Shown: in pieces, positions 1 through 8,555 of the stretch | Numbering within the stretch: the stretch's first letter is position 1 | Layout: each line of letters opens with the position of its first letter | NCBI GenBank assembly: GCA_023423275.1 | Contig: JAFAFW010000020.1 | Coordinates: forward strand, 1-64,000 | Reading direction: 5' to 3' | DNA: 64,000 nucleotides | Source of the DNA: Pseudomonadota bacterium | GTDB taxonomy: Bacteria > Pseudomonadota > Alphaproteobacteria > Rhizobiales > Hyphomicrobiaceae | Translations under genes and position numbers: made by a program | The notes under the pieces: generated by a model | The model's input: only the letters and a program-made list of their open reading frames with translations | Told to the model about the DNA's origin: nothing | Database searches by the model: none

Positions 1-2224
1 CATCACCGTGCCCGCGCGCGGCCAGCCGGTATTTCTGCAGCGACTCCAGATAGAGCTGGAACACGATGGGCTCGGCGGCGCCGATGAAGCCGACCTCCTT
101 GGCCCAATCGAGATACGCCTTGTTGGCGTGCTTGTAATAGCGCTGCTCCGGCGTCAGGTGATGCTGATAGAAGCAGCCATTGGCCACGTACTGTTCGAGC
201 TGCTTCGGGTTCGGCGCGCCTTTGCCGTAACTCTTTCCATCCACCCCACGGAACCCCGCCAGCGGACCGATGCCGGGGCCGCGCTCGTGGTTGACGATGT
301 AGTCGGCATAGCCGCCAGGATAACGCGGCTCGCCTTTGTCGTTGACGAAGCCCGGCAGTTTCAGTCGCGCACCGATGTCGATCAGCACGGTCTGGAACGG
401 GCGGACATCACGATCCGGCTCCACGACCGGCTGACGGATGGAATCGGCGGCCCCATCCGGCTCCGAGATCGGCCGGTCGAGCATCGAAATGCAGTCCCAG
501 CGCTCCAGGTAAGTTGTATCCGGCAAGATCAGATCCGCATACGGCACCATCTCCGAGAAGTAGGCGTCGGAATAGATGATCTTCGGAATCTTATACTCGC
601 CGGTCGCGGGATCCTTCTCGGTCAAATGGCTGAGCACCGCGGGAACATTCATCGACGAGTTCCAGCTCATGTTCGCCATGTACATGAACAGCACGTCGAT
701 GGGATATGGGTCACCCTTGGCCGCATTGGTGATGACCATGTGCATCAGGCCGTGCGCGGCGATCGGCGCATCCCAGGAATACGCTTTGTCGATACGGGTC
801 GGTCCGCCTTGCTCATCGACCAGTAAATCTTCAGGCGCCTGGGTGAAACCGAGCGGTGCTCCCGTCAGCGGGGTGTTCGGCTTGACACCGGCGAGCTTGC
901 CCGCAGGCCTGTTCGGCGGTGGCGTCGGGCGCGGGAACGGTGGCTTGTAGCGGAACCCCCCAGGGCAATCGATCGAGCCGAGCAGGATCTGCAGAATGTG
1001 GATCGTCCGGCAGGTGTGGAAGCCGTTCGAATGCGCTGAAATCCCACGCATGGCGTGCATTGCGACCGGACGGCCGATCATTTTCTCGTGCTTGCGGCCG
1101 GCCCAGTCGGTCCACGGAATATCGAGCGTGACCTCTTTCTCGAAGGCAGCTTCGGCCAGCTCCGCAGCGAGACGGCGGATGGTTTCGGCAGGAACGCCTG
1201 TGGTTGCAGCGGCCTTCTCTGGACTGTACTCGCTCGACAGAAACCGTTCCGCGAGTAGAACGAACGACGGCACCGCCTTGCGCCCGTCAGCAAGCTTGAA
1301 CTCACCGACCATCGCCGGAGAAATATCGACGCGCGTGGCATCAACGAGAGCCTTCGACTGCTTGTCGAACGCCAGGGGCTTGCCCTTCTCGTCGCGTGCA
1401 AACAAGCCGTCGTCGGCAGCGCCCGGATCGCGGATCACCAGCCAGGGCGCGTTGGTGTAGCGCACCAGAAAATCGAGATCGACCTTCTGGTTGACCAGCA
1501 ATTCATGGATCATCGCACCGACGAACAACCCGTCCGTGCCCGGCCGGATGCCGACCCATTCATCTGCGATGGCGTTGTAGCCCGTCCGCACCGGATTGAC
1601 GGCGACGAACTTGACGCCGCGTGCCTTGAGCTTGCCCAGCGCCGTCTTGATCGGGTTGGAGGCATGATCCTCCGCGACGCCGAACAGCATGAAGTATTCG
1701 GTGCGCTCCCAGTCCGGCTCGCCGAACTCCCAGAACGAGCCGCCGAACGTATAGAGCCCGGCAGCCGCCATATTGACCGAGCAGAAGCCGCCGTGCGCCG
1801 CGAAGTTGGGCGTGCCGTACTGCTGCGCAAACCAACCCGTCAGAGCCTGGGATTGATCGCGGCCCGTGAACAGCGCGAATTTCTTGGGATCTTCAGCGCG
1901 AACTTTCCCCAGCCAGCCAGTGGCCGTGCTCAGCGCCTCTTCCCAGGTGATCTCGACGAACTCACCGGAACCGCGCGGGCCGACGCGCTTCAGCGGTGCC
2001 TGCAGCCGCGCCGGTGAATAGTGCTGCATGATGCCGGCAGAGCCTTTGCCGCAGATCACGCCCTTGTTCACCGGATGATCGCGGTTGCCGTCGATGTAGC
2101 GGACCTTGCCGTTCTTGAGGTGCACTTTGATGCCGCAACGGCACGCGCACATGTAGCATGTCGTGGTTTTGATTTCGTCCGCAGACGGCGCTGACAGCGC
2201 CACTTTGGGTTCGCCAGTCGACAT
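1..2224 (-). CDS. soeA: Sulfite dehydrogenase (quinone) molybdenum subunit SoeA, 5' part only
   Basis: This is a molybdopterin oxidoreductase of the DMSO reductase family. It starts at ATG 2224 and runs off the left edge, so about 741 N-terminal residues are present and the C-terminus is missing. The N-terminal 4Fe-4S site is visible as C23-x2-C26-x3-C30-x27-C58. The order of conserved blocks (CYMCACRCG, PVNKGVICGKG, FTGRDQSQ, HGGFCSVNMAAAG, FMLFGVAEDH) matches SoeA of Rhodobacterales and purple sulfur bacteria as I know it. SoeA oxidises sulfite to sulfate in the cytoplasm with SoeB (Fe-S) and membrane SoeC; those genes would lie to the left. No Tat signal is seen, which fits cytoplasmic SoeA. 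A purine-rich RBS (AGGGAAGA) precedes the start. A related formate dehydrogenase or thiosulfate/polysulfide reductase is the main alternative. Confidence 0.82.
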   Translation of the reverse strand, partial: MSTGEPKVALSAPSADEIKTTTCYMCACRCGIKVHLKNGKVRYIDGNRDHPVNKGVICGKGSAGIMQHYSPARLQAPLKRVGPRGSGEFVEITWEEALSTATGWLGKVRAEDPKKFALFTGRDQSQALTGWFAQQYGTPNFAAHGGFCSVNMAAAGLYTFGGSFWEFGEPDWERTEYFMLFGVAEDHASNPIKTALGKLKARGVKFVAVNPVRTGYNAIADEWVGIRPGTDGLFVGAMIHELLVNQKVDLDFLVRYTNAPWLVIRDPGAADDGLFARDEKGKPLAFDKQSKALVDATRVDISPAMVGEFKLADGRKAVPSFVLLAERFLSSEYSPEKAAATTGVPAETIRRLAAELAEAAFEKEVTLDIPWTDWAGRKHEKMIGRPVAMHAMRGISAHSNGFHTCRTIHILQILLGSIDCPGGFRYKPPFPRPTPPPNRPAGKLAGVKPNTPLTGAPLGFTQAPEDLLVDEQGGPTRIDKAYSWDAPIAAHGLMHMVITNAAKGDPYPIDVLFMYMANMSWNSSMNVPAVLSHLTEKDPATGEYKIPKIIYSDAYFSEMVPYADLILPDTTYLERWDCISMLDRPISEPDGAADSIRQPVVEPDRDVRPFQTVLIDIGARLKLPGFVNDKGEPRYPGGYADYIVNHERGPGIGPLAGFRGVDGKSYGKGAPNPKQLEQYVANGCFYQHHLTPEQRYYKHANKAYLDWAKEVGFIGAAEPIVFQLYLESLQKYRLAARGHGD

Positions 2225-2237
2225 GAGACACAGTCTT

Positions 2238-2267
2238 CCCTGCTGTGCGTGTGTCGCAGGGCGACAC
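2238..2267 (-). promoter_or_regulatory. Overlapping inverted repeats in the soeA leader
   Basis: Two inverted repeats share bases just upstream of the soeA RBS. One pairs GTGTCGC (2251-2257) with GCGACAC (2261-2267). The other pairs CCCTGC (2238-2243) with GCAGGG (2256-2261). They cannot form together, and the second lies next to the ribosome binding site. Either an operator or a leader RNA switch would fit; neither is shown. Confidence 0.35.
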
Positions 2268-2414
2268 GAAGAGTTTCAGCAGATGAGACTGCCACTTCAC
2301 ACGACAGCGCTCAACTGGAATTCTTCAAAACTATATATCGATATCTCAAATTGGAATATGCCCGATGTACAGACGCATCGAGCATCCCCAACCTCGAGGA
2401 CGAGCGCGTGCGGC

Positions 2415-2912
2415 CTACTCTGCACGCAGACGCTCGGCCTTCGCTTGCTCTTCCGCATAGTTCAGAGGTAACGCCGTCGTATACTTGATCTGTTCCATGG
2501 CAAACGCCGAGGAAACATTCGAGAGTTCGATCCGGCTGATCAGCTTTTTATAGAAGGCATCATAGGCCGCGATGTCGGGCACAACCACACGCAGCAGATA
2601 ATCGACCTGACCGCTCATGCGGTAGAATTCGACCACTTCGGGAAAATCGACGATCGCAGCGTGAAATTTCTCCAGCCACTCCAGCGAGTGCTGGCTGGTC
2701 GATATCGACACGAAGACCGTGACGCTCGCCTCGACCTTCTGGGGATCCAGGACAGCAACGCGACGCCGGATGACGCCCGCTTCCTCCATCTTCTGGATGC
2801 GCCGCCAGCACGGCGTCGTCGACAGTCCGACCTCCTTGCCGACATCCGCAACCGGCCGGGTGCAGTCCTGTTGCAGGATGCGCAGGATCTTGATGTCCAT
2901 AGAGTCGAGCAC
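2415..2912 (-). CDS. Lrp/AsnC family transcriptional regulator
   Basis: A 165-residue protein of normal Lrp length. The N-terminal winged helix-turn-helix covers about residues 5-55 (PVADVGKEVGLSTTPCWRRI is the recognition region), followed by a RAM ligand-binding domain from about residue 65 to 150. I chose the GTG at 2912 because GAGG sits six bases upstream; this gives the usual start MLDSMDIKIL. The frame remains open upstream, but those residues do not look like Lrp. The gene is divergent from the phosphatase-like gene at 3114 with about 200 bp between, and its 3' end lies 190 bp from the soeA start. The feast/famine family senses amino acids; the effector here cannot be read from sequence. 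Confidence 0.88.
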   Translation of the reverse strand: MLDSMDIKILRILQQDCTRPVADVGKEVGLSTTPCWRRIQKMEEAGVIRRRVAVLDPQKVEASVTVFVSISTSQHSLEWLEKFHAAIVDFPEVVEFYRMSGQVDYLLRVVVPDIAAYDAFYKKLISRIELSNVSSAFAMEQIKYTTALPLNYAEEQAKAERLRAE

Positions 2913-3113
2913 GCGAAGCCTCACAAAGAAGATATTTCTATAAAATTCGACTGTAGCCGAGGTCTGCGGCCGCAAACATCGAATGAATGTGTACAATGGA
3001 GCAATTCATTCTCTTGGCAAGCCCTCTGCGTCTTGTCGGGGCGCACATTCCTCCGCATAATGAGACCGGGAGCAGACCGGATTGCATGCTTCAGCTCGAT
3101 TGGCGCGGGGCCT

Positions 3114-3611
3114 ATGGACAAAATCACTTACATCACGCCGCACTTCGCGGTCACAGGCATGCCGGCAGCCGACGATTTTGCCCAGCTCTCCAAACTCGGC
3201 TTCAGGACGGTGATCAGCAACCGCCCAGACGGCGAGGAGCCGGGCCAGATGACCGGACGCGAGGAAGGCGCCATCGCCGCACTCGAGGGGCTTCGGTTTG
3301 CTCACGTTCCTGTCGTCAAGCACGACCTGTTCACCGATGACGCCATCGACGCGATGGTCGCAGCAGTCCGCAACGGAGACGGCCCGATCCTGGCGCACTG
3401 CAAATCTGGCCTCAGATCGGCAATTCTCTGGGCGGCTGCCAGCGCACTTCCCGGCAAGGTCGACTGCGTGATCAATGCGCTGACACGTGCGGGATTTGAC
3501 CTCGAGTTGTTGCGTGACGACCTCCAGGAGGTCTCGGAGCGGCAACCAGAGCGCGCGCCTACGCCAGCGCTCGACTGTACCGAAGCAGACCGCTTGCCTC
3601 CGCGCGCATAG
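3114..3611 (+). CDS. TIGR01244 family phosphatase-like/sulfur transferase-like protein
   Basis: A 165-aa protein with the dual-specificity-phosphatase-like fold of the TIGR01244 (DUF442, Blh N-domain) family. The catalytic loop HCKSGLRS places C96 and R101 in a C-x4-R loop, one residue shorter than the classic C-x5-R of tyrosine phosphatases and like a rhodanese loop. The N-terminal ITPHFAVTGMPAADDF block is typical for the family. In other alphaproteobacteria related domains are fused to MBL sulfur dioxygenases involved in sulfide detoxification, so proximity to soeA makes a sulfur role plausible, but that is inference. The C-terminal 25 residues are low-complexity. Start ATG 3114 chosen because it begins the conserved domain; the frame is open upstream but without homology. 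Confidence 0.8.
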   Translation: MDKITYITPHFAVTGMPAADDFAQLSKLGFRTVISNRPDGEEPGQMTGREEGAIAALEGLRFAHVPVVKHDLFTDDAIDAMVAAVRNGDGPILAHCKSGLRSAILWAAASALPGKVDCVINALTRAGFDLELLRDDLQEVSERQPERAPTPALDCTEADRLPPRA

Positions 3612-3615
3612 CCAA

Positions 3616-4278
3616 TCACATCGGATCAAGCGCCGCGCGAACACGGCTGCGCAGCTCTGGCAGCAGCTCCGTTTCGAACCACGGATGCGCCTTGAGCCAC
3701 GCATTGTTGCGCCAGGACGGGTGCGGCAGGGGGATCATGAGCGGCTGCCCGGACTGTTCAAGAATTGCCCGCCAGTCGCTGACCGTTTCCGTCAGCGTCG
3801 ATCGGGCCAGCGCTCCCAGATGCCAACGGTGCGCATACTGTCCGACAAGGAGAATGAGGTCCAGCCTGGCAAGCCCCGCGAATACACGCTCACGCCACGC
3901 CGGTGCGCACTCTCGGCGCGGGGGCAGATCACCACCCTTGGCATCAAGGCCTGGAAAGCAGAACCCCATCGGAACCACGGCGACACGCGACACATCGTAG
4001 AACTCATCCGGAGTGACACCCATCCACGCCCGCAGACGGTCTCCCGACGGGTCCGTAAATGGCATGCCGGACGCGTGAACCCGCGTTCCCGGAGCTTGCC
4101 CGCACACCGCGATCCGCGCCGTCGCACTGGCGCGTAAAACCGGTCGCGGTTCGTGCGGCAACGGCCGTCCCACAGGCGCATCGCGACACAGCCTGCAGTG
4201 CTTGATCTCCTTCAGCAGCCGTTCCAGACCATCGGCCCGGCGGCGCTTAGATGTCGACAACAAGACCGTCATCAGCAA
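3616..4278 (-). CDS. Uracil-DNA glycosylase family protein
   Basis: A 220-aa protein of the uracil-DNA glycosylase superfamily. Motif 1 is GQAPG at about residues 60-64, followed by HASGMPFTDPSGDRLRAW as in family 4/5-like enzymes, and a C-terminal HPSWRN motif starts near residue 186. Only a CxxC pair (C28, C31) is obvious near the N-terminus, so a full Fe-S cluster as in families 4 and 5 is uncertain. Its role is presumably excision of uracil or another base, but members with this exact layout are poorly characterised. The listed start overlaps the 3' end of the upstream MBL gene by 32 bases; a second ATG two codons further in (4272) is equally possible. The two genes are probably cotranscribed. 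Confidence 0.72.
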   Translation of the reverse strand: MLMTVLLSTSKRRRADGLERLLKEIKHCRLCRDAPVGRPLPHEPRPVLRASATARIAVCGQAPGTRVHASGMPFTDPSGDRLRAWMGVTPDEFYDVSRVAVVPMGFCFPGLDAKGGDLPPRRECAPAWRERVFAGLARLDLILLVGQYAHRWHLGALARSTLTETVSDWRAILEQSGQPLMIPLPHPSWRNNAWLKAHPWFETELLPELRSRVRAALDPM

Positions 4279-4990
4279 TCAGCACACCCGCAGCACGCGC
4301 CTCATCGCTGTGCGCCAGCATCTCGGTGTTCATGTGCGTGACCAGAACCCGCTTGGCACCGATCCGCTCCAGGTTCGGCTGCAAGGCCCGCCAATTGAGG
4401 TGATACTTCATTGGCCGGTCGTAGCCATAGCACTCGCAGATGAAGAGATCCGCATTCTTCCCGCAGGGGATCAAGGTCTCGACCCACTCCGTATCGCCCG
4501 AATACGCGAGGATCTTTCCCTCCAAGGCCAAACGAAGCGCACACGACGGCGCGCCGGAGGGGTGGCTGACCGCGAACGTCATGACGTCCGCAGGGCCAAC
4601 GCGCATCGGGATGCCGACTTCATATTCCACAAAGGTCAGCGGATGCCTGCGCTCCACGCTGGTCGAACCCGGAAACAGGATTTCGGACGCCGCTTTGTAG
4701 CGGTCTTCCAGACCCGGCGGCCCGGCGATGGTCAGGGGCTCGCTGCGGCGCGCAACATACAGCGCATGCATCAGGAACCAGACCAGCCCCGAATAGTGGT
4801 CTCCATGCAGATGCGAAATGTAAATCGTGCCGATGCTGTTCGGATCGATATTCAGACGCTGCAGCCCGATCAATGTCGTAGCGCCGCAGTCGATCAGGAA
4901 GACTTCTGTTCCGGTCGTCACATGGAAGCTGGTCTGCAGTCGGCCGCCGGAGCCGAACGCATCGCCAGAGCCGATCATGGTGAGCTTCAT
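4247..4990 (-). CDS. MBL-fold metallo-hydrolase (RNase Z-like)
   Basis: A 247-aa metallo-beta-lactamase fold hydrolase. The metal motif HLHGDH lies at residues 60-65, a further His is in the SHPSGAPSC region, the Asp ligand is in YSGDTEW and a final His in VTHMNTE. The overall pattern resembles the RNase Z/arylsulfatase-like branch, but it is too short and lacks enough diagnostic motifs to call tRNA 3' processing. It starts at ATG 4990 with AGAGAG upstream. It lies 26 bp after the GST gene and overlaps the glycosylase gene, so the three form one minus-strand transcription unit. Substrate unknown. Confidence 0.8.
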   Translation of the reverse strand: MKLTMIGSGDAFGSGGRLQTSFHVTTGTEVFLIDCGATTLIGLQRLNIDPNSIGTIYISHLHGDHYSGLVWFLMHALYVARRSEPLTIAGPPGLEDRYKAASEILFPGSTSVERRHPLTFVEYEVGIPMRVGPADVMTFAVSHPSGAPSCALRLALEGKILAYSGDTEWVETLIPCGKNADLFICECYGYDRPMKYHLNWRALQPNLERIGAKRVLVTHMNTEMLAHSDEARAAGVLIADDGLVVDI

Positions 4991-5016
4991 ACCTGCTCTC
5001 TTTTCCTTGTCGTGTC

Positions 5017-5628
5017 TCAGGCCCGGGCGCTCGCCCGCGCAGAAACCTCCGCGTGCCAGCGGTCGAGGCTGGTCAAGCCCTCCGGTCGGGCAATCCGGGC
5101 CGGCTTCATGAAATCGATGGCCACCAACGCCGTGATATCGGCAATACTGTAGTCATCCCCTGCGATATAGGGCCGCTTGGACAGCTCCCGGTCCAGGAAC
5201 GTCAGCAACTCGATCACCCTGGGACGGTTGGCCTCGCCCCACTCCTTGACTTGAGGCCGCTCCAGCTCGCCCATGGCCGGATGCGTGTGGCGAAAGCACT
5301 GCGTGATGCGGAAGAAGAGGCCGAGCTCCATCCGCCGTTGCCACATCTCGATCGTGACGCGGCTGAGGGTGTCGCGTCCGAACAGCGGCGGCTCGGGCTG
5401 CATCTCCTCGAAATAGCGGCAAATCGCGACCGTCTCTGAAATCGCCGTGCCGTCGTCAAGGATCAAGACCGGGACCTGCTGAAACGGGTTCTGGCTGCTG
5501 AAGGCCTCGGAGCGCTGATCGAGTTTCATGATGTCGATCTGCTCGCAGGGCACCTCGATGCCCTTTTCCAACAGAAAGATGCGAACCCGCCTGGGATTAG
5601 GCGCCTGCCTCTGCTCGATGATCTTCAC
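5017..5628 (-). CDS. Glutathione S-transferase family protein
   Basis: A 203-aa cytosolic GST. The N-terminal thioredoxin-like domain (residues 1-80) has PNPRRVRIFLLEKGIEVP, the cis-Pro turn QVPVLILDDG and the glutathione-contacting SE pair in AISETVAICRYFEE. The all-helical C-terminal domain follows from about residue 90. No catalytic Cys or Tyr is obvious at the N-terminus; Ser/Asn may serve. Start is GTG 5628 with a good RBS, GGAGGG, four bases upstream. First gene of a likely three-gene unit with the MBL hydrolase and the glycosylase-like gene. Substrate cannot be inferred. Confidence 0.88.
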   Translation of the reverse strand: MKIIEQRQAPNPRRVRIFLLEKGIEVPCEQIDIMKLDQRSEAFSSQNPFQQVPVLILDDGTAISETVAICRYFEEMQPEPPLFGRDTLSRVTIEMWQRRMELGLFFRITQCFRHTHPAMGELERPQVKEWGEANRPRVIELLTFLDRELSKRPYIAGDDYSIADITALVAIDFMKPARIARPEGLTSLDRWHAEVSARASARA

Positions 5629-5882
5629 GGAACCCTCCGCCCGTCAGGCAATCGGCTGCAAGCCGTCACTGTCCCACGCCGCCCGGATTGCGCCAACCCC
5701 TTTGCCCGAACCAACAAATTGTTAAGGTCTTGGATACGAAAAATTCATCAAATCGATGTCAGTAAAAGAAGAATTAGCATCTCTTGTGAATACTCCGCCG
5801 TACACGACGGCCCATAGAAACCATTTTGGTTGGCCGTTACGCACGACTGTCTGGCGCGCTCAGCGCTGCGAATGGCGAACCG

Positions 5883-7517
5883 ATGACGCTCGAGTCCACG
5901 ACACCCGCCGGCCGGGGCGAGACCGGCGCGGCCAGCATGAGAGCCCGCCTGCAACAGGCGCGCGCACACCTGTCCGCATCCTCATCGGTCGCTCCCGAAT
6001 TCCAGTATGAGCTGCTCGCCATGTTCGTCCGCAACGAGCTGGCGGCCCAGGCGACCATTCTCATGCTCGCGGGTATCTTCTCGCTCGCCTCGATGTTCTG
6101 GGCGCCATGGACGCAGGCCATCATCTGGCTGTTTCTGGTGATCTCCGCGAAAGTGATCCTGCTGGAATGTTGCCGCCGCTTTCTGCACGCCCCCGAAGCC
6201 GACGCAGCCCTGTGGCGCCGCCGGCTGATCATCGCGGAAGCGATCAACGGTCTGGCCTGGGCAGGATTCGCCCTGGTCGGCATGAACGCCGAAGATGGGA
6301 TCTCCCAGGGTTACGTGTTTTCCTCGCACGTTTTCATCTTCGCCTCGCTGATCGTGGTCTTGGCGATCCGCATGACGTTCGCGTCCTACGTGATGCCGAT
6401 CCTCTACGTCGGCACCATCCCCATGACGCTGGTCGTGGTGACGCGACTGATGCTGCTCAACGATCCGTTCTATCTGGCGCTGGCTGCTATGGCCGTCGGC
6501 GTCCACGTCTACTTCATCTTCCTCGCCAAGGGATTGAATTCGACGACGCTGGCTATGCTCAAGTTTCGCGCGCAGAAGGATGACCTGATCGCGGAACTGG
6601 AGGAAGCCAAGGCTATTTCCGACGAAGCCCGCCGGCGCGCCGAGGCCGCCAATCTCGCGAAGTCGCGGTTCCTGGCCACCATGAGCCATGAGTTGCGGAC
6701 ACCGCTGAACGCCATCCTTGGGTTTTCCGAGGTCATGCGCGAAGAGGTCATGGGTCCGCTGAACAACCCCACTTACAAGGACTACGCTGGCAACATCCAC
6801 GAGAGCGGCAGCCATCTGCTCAAGCTGATCAACGAGATCCTGGATCTGTCGCGCATCGAGGCCGGACGCTACGACCTCCATGAAGAATCCGTGCGGATCG
6901 TGGATCTGGTCGAGGATTGCCACCGCCTGCTCAAACTGCGGGCGGAGAACAAGAACCAGCTCGTTCTGGAGCGCTTCGACGAGAGCCTGCCTCCTGTGTG
7001 GGCCGACGAGCGCGCCATCCGCCAGATTTGCCTCAATCTGCTGTCGAATGCGCTCAAGTTCACCCCGCGTGGCGGACAGATCACCTTGACTGTCGGCACG
7101 ACGCCCGATGGCGGGCAGTTCCTGAGTGTGCGCGATACGGGCCCCGGCATCCCGAAGGATGAAATTCCGAAAGTCCTGCAGGCGTTCGGACAGGGGTCTC
7201 TCGCGCAACAGACGGCCGAAGGCGGCACCGGTCTCGGCCTGCCCATCGTGCAGAGCCTGATCGATCTGCACGGCGGCTCACTCGAAATCCGCTCCGAGCT
7301 GCGCAAAGGCACCGAGGCCATCGTCCGCCTGCCGCGCAAACGGGTGCTTCACCCCATGCACCTCCAATCCACGTTCAACCGGGAAACTCTGCGGCCGGGC
7401 GCGCGCATTTCACGCCCAGCTCGTCCACCGCGCATCCGAACCACGCCGCCGCCGATCCCTGCCGTCATCCCCGCGGACACGCGGCCTCACCGGCCAACCC
7501 CCTCGACTATTCAATAA
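5883..7517 (+). CDS. Membrane sensor histidine kinase (orphan)
   Basis: A 544-aa hybrid-free histidine kinase. About six hydrophobic segments lie between residues 48 and 225, forming the sensor. A coiled coil (about 230-255) leads to the HisKA domain with phospho-acceptor H269 in MSHELRTPLN. The ATPase domain follows: N box NLLSNALKF near 384, G1 DTGPGIP near 417, G2 GGTGLGLPIV near 447. It probably autophosphorylates in response to a membrane signal, like PleC/DivJ-type alphaproteobacterial kinases. No response regulator is adjacent. The start is uncertain: ATG 5883 has no clear RBS, a TTG at 5826 and an ATG at 5938 are in frame. The last ~57 residues (from base 7345) are a Pro/Arg-rich tail outside the ATPase domain. 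Confidence 0.88.
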   Translation: MTLESTTPAGRGETGAASMRARLQQARAHLSASSSVAPEFQYELLAMFVRNELAAQATILMLAGIFSLASMFWAPWTQAIIWLFLVISAKVILLECCRRFLHAPEADAALWRRRLIIAEAINGLAWAGFALVGMNAEDGISQGYVFSSHVFIFASLIVVLAIRMTFASYVMPILYVGTIPMTLVVVTRLMLLNDPFYLALAAMAVGVHVYFIFLAKGLNSTTLAMLKFRAQKDDLIAELEEAKAISDEARRRAEAANLAKSRFLATMSHELRTPLNAILGFSEVMREEVMGPLNNPTYKDYAGNIHESGSHLLKLINEILDLSRIEAGRYDLHEESVRIVDLVEDCHRLLKLRAENKNQLVLERFDESLPPVWADERAIRQICLNLLSNALKFTPRGGQITLTVGTTPDGGQFLSVRDTGPGIPKDEIPKVLQAFGQGSLAQQTAEGGTGLGLPIVQSLIDLHGGSLEIRSELRKGTEAIVRLPRKRVLHPMHLQSTFNRETLRPGARISRPARPPRIRTTPPPIPAVIPADTRPHRPTPSTIQ

Positions 7518-7630
7518 CATCGCCGCATCCTTGGGAGCGGCAACCGCCCGCCTCCACGCACATTGTAGATCGGGCGCGCGTCGCCTAGATTCCCGCAAGT
7601 TGCAGCACTACGAATCTCCGGATCGTTCGC

Positions 7631-7801
7631 TTGGAAAGCCCTTGCATCAAAGTCTGCGTGATCAATCCTGAAACCCGGTTATGCGAGGGCTGTTTCCGGA
7701 CACTTGCGGAAATCACGCAGTGGGCCGGGTTTTCCGCCGACGAGCGCCGCCGCATTATGGAGGCACTGCCCGCGCGGCGTACACGGCAGAGGACGGAGTG
7801 A
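7631..7801 (+). CDS. DUF1289 domain small protein
   Basis: A 56-codon gene read directly from the sequence. It starts at TTG 7631 (no ATG or GTG is available in the open stretch from 7589) and ends at TGA 7799-7801. The translation begins LESPCIKVCVINPETRLC and continues with EGCFRTLAEITQW, which is the DUF1289 signature: four cysteines in the pattern SPC-IKVC...LCEGC, probably a small metal-binding knuckle. It stops four bases before the ATG of the downstream protease, so the pair is likely cotranscribed and possibly translationally coupled. DUF1289 next to a TIGR02281 protease is a familiar pairing in this order. Function unknown. Confidence 0.8.
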   Translation: MESPCIKVCVINPETRLCEGCFRTLAEITQWAGFSADERRRIMEALPARRTRQRTE

Positions 7802-7805
7802 CATC

Positions 7806-8510
7806 ATGCTGTGGTTTCTTCTCCTCGTGCTGGCTGCAGGTGCCGGGGCGCTCGTACTGATGGGCGACCAGGGCACCATAGCCGGGCTTGAACCGGCAGC
7901 CATCGCCGCGATGATTGCCGGTGGTGCTCTGCTGATCTACTTCGCAGCCTCGTTTGCCGGCGCCTATCGCGGCCGCGCGTTCCAGGCCGTCAAGGACATC
8001 ACCATCTGGACCCTGTTCGCGCTGGCGCTCATCGTGGGCTACAGCTTCCGCGACGAAGTCACATACGTAGCCCGGCGCGTCGTAGGCGAGCTTATGCCGC
8101 CCGGTGAGAGCGTGACGGTGGAGAGCACCCAGCGCGGCGACCAGGCCGTGCGGATCCGCAGGCGCCCGGACGGGCATTTCTCTGTGCGGATGCAGGTGAA
8201 CGGCGCCCCGGTCGTCATGCTGGTCGATACCGGCGCCTCGACCGTGGTTCTTCGTCCTTCGGATGCGAAGCTGGCGGGCGTCGACGTCGACCGGTTGTCG
8301 TATTCGGTTCCCGTACAAACGGCGAACGGCACGGCCTATACGGCCCCGGTGCGGCTGCGCGATGTCAGCATCGGGCCTATTCATGTCGATTCCGTCGATG
8401 CGCTCGTTGCCCGGCCCGGCGTGCTCAACGAAAGTCTCCTGGGTATGAATTTTTTAAGGCGCCTGAGGTCTTATGAGTTTTCGGGAGAGTTTCTGACCTT
8501 CCGCAGCTAG
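7806..8510 (+). CDS. TIGR02281 family retropepsin-like aspartic protease, membrane anchored (copy 1)
   Basis: A 234-aa protein. Three hydrophobic segments lie in residues 1-85 (MLWFLLLVLAAGAGALVL; the AAMIAGGALLIYF stretch; TIWTLFALALIVGY), so the catalytic part is tethered at the membrane. The single-lobe clan AA protease domain follows, with the catalytic DTGAS at 141-145 and a flap region around VQTANGTAYTAPV. Retropepsin-like enzymes act as dimers. The family is common in alphaproteobacteria and its substrate is not established. Start ATG 7806 lies four bases after the DUF1289 stop. A second paralogue follows at 8556. Confidence 0.87.
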   Translation: MLWFLLLVLAAGAGALVLMGDQGTIAGLEPAAIAAMIAGGALLIYFAASFAGAYRGRAFQAVKDITIWTLFALALIVGYSFRDEVTYVARRVVGELMPPGESVTVESTQRGDQAVRIRRRPDGHFSVRMQVNGAPVVMLVDTGASTVVLRPSDAKLAGVDVDRLSYSVPVQTANGTAYTAPVRLRDVSIGPIHVDSVDALVARPGVLNESLLGMNFLRRLRSYEFSGEFLTFRS

Positions 8511-8555
8511 GCACGGTTGCCGGTCGCGGTCGGTCTTGAACGGAAATCGGGTGTG

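Noticed and set aside
5982..7271. 429-codon minus-strand frame opposite the histidine kinase
   Set aside because: Mirror of a clear kinase with all boxes on the plus strand.
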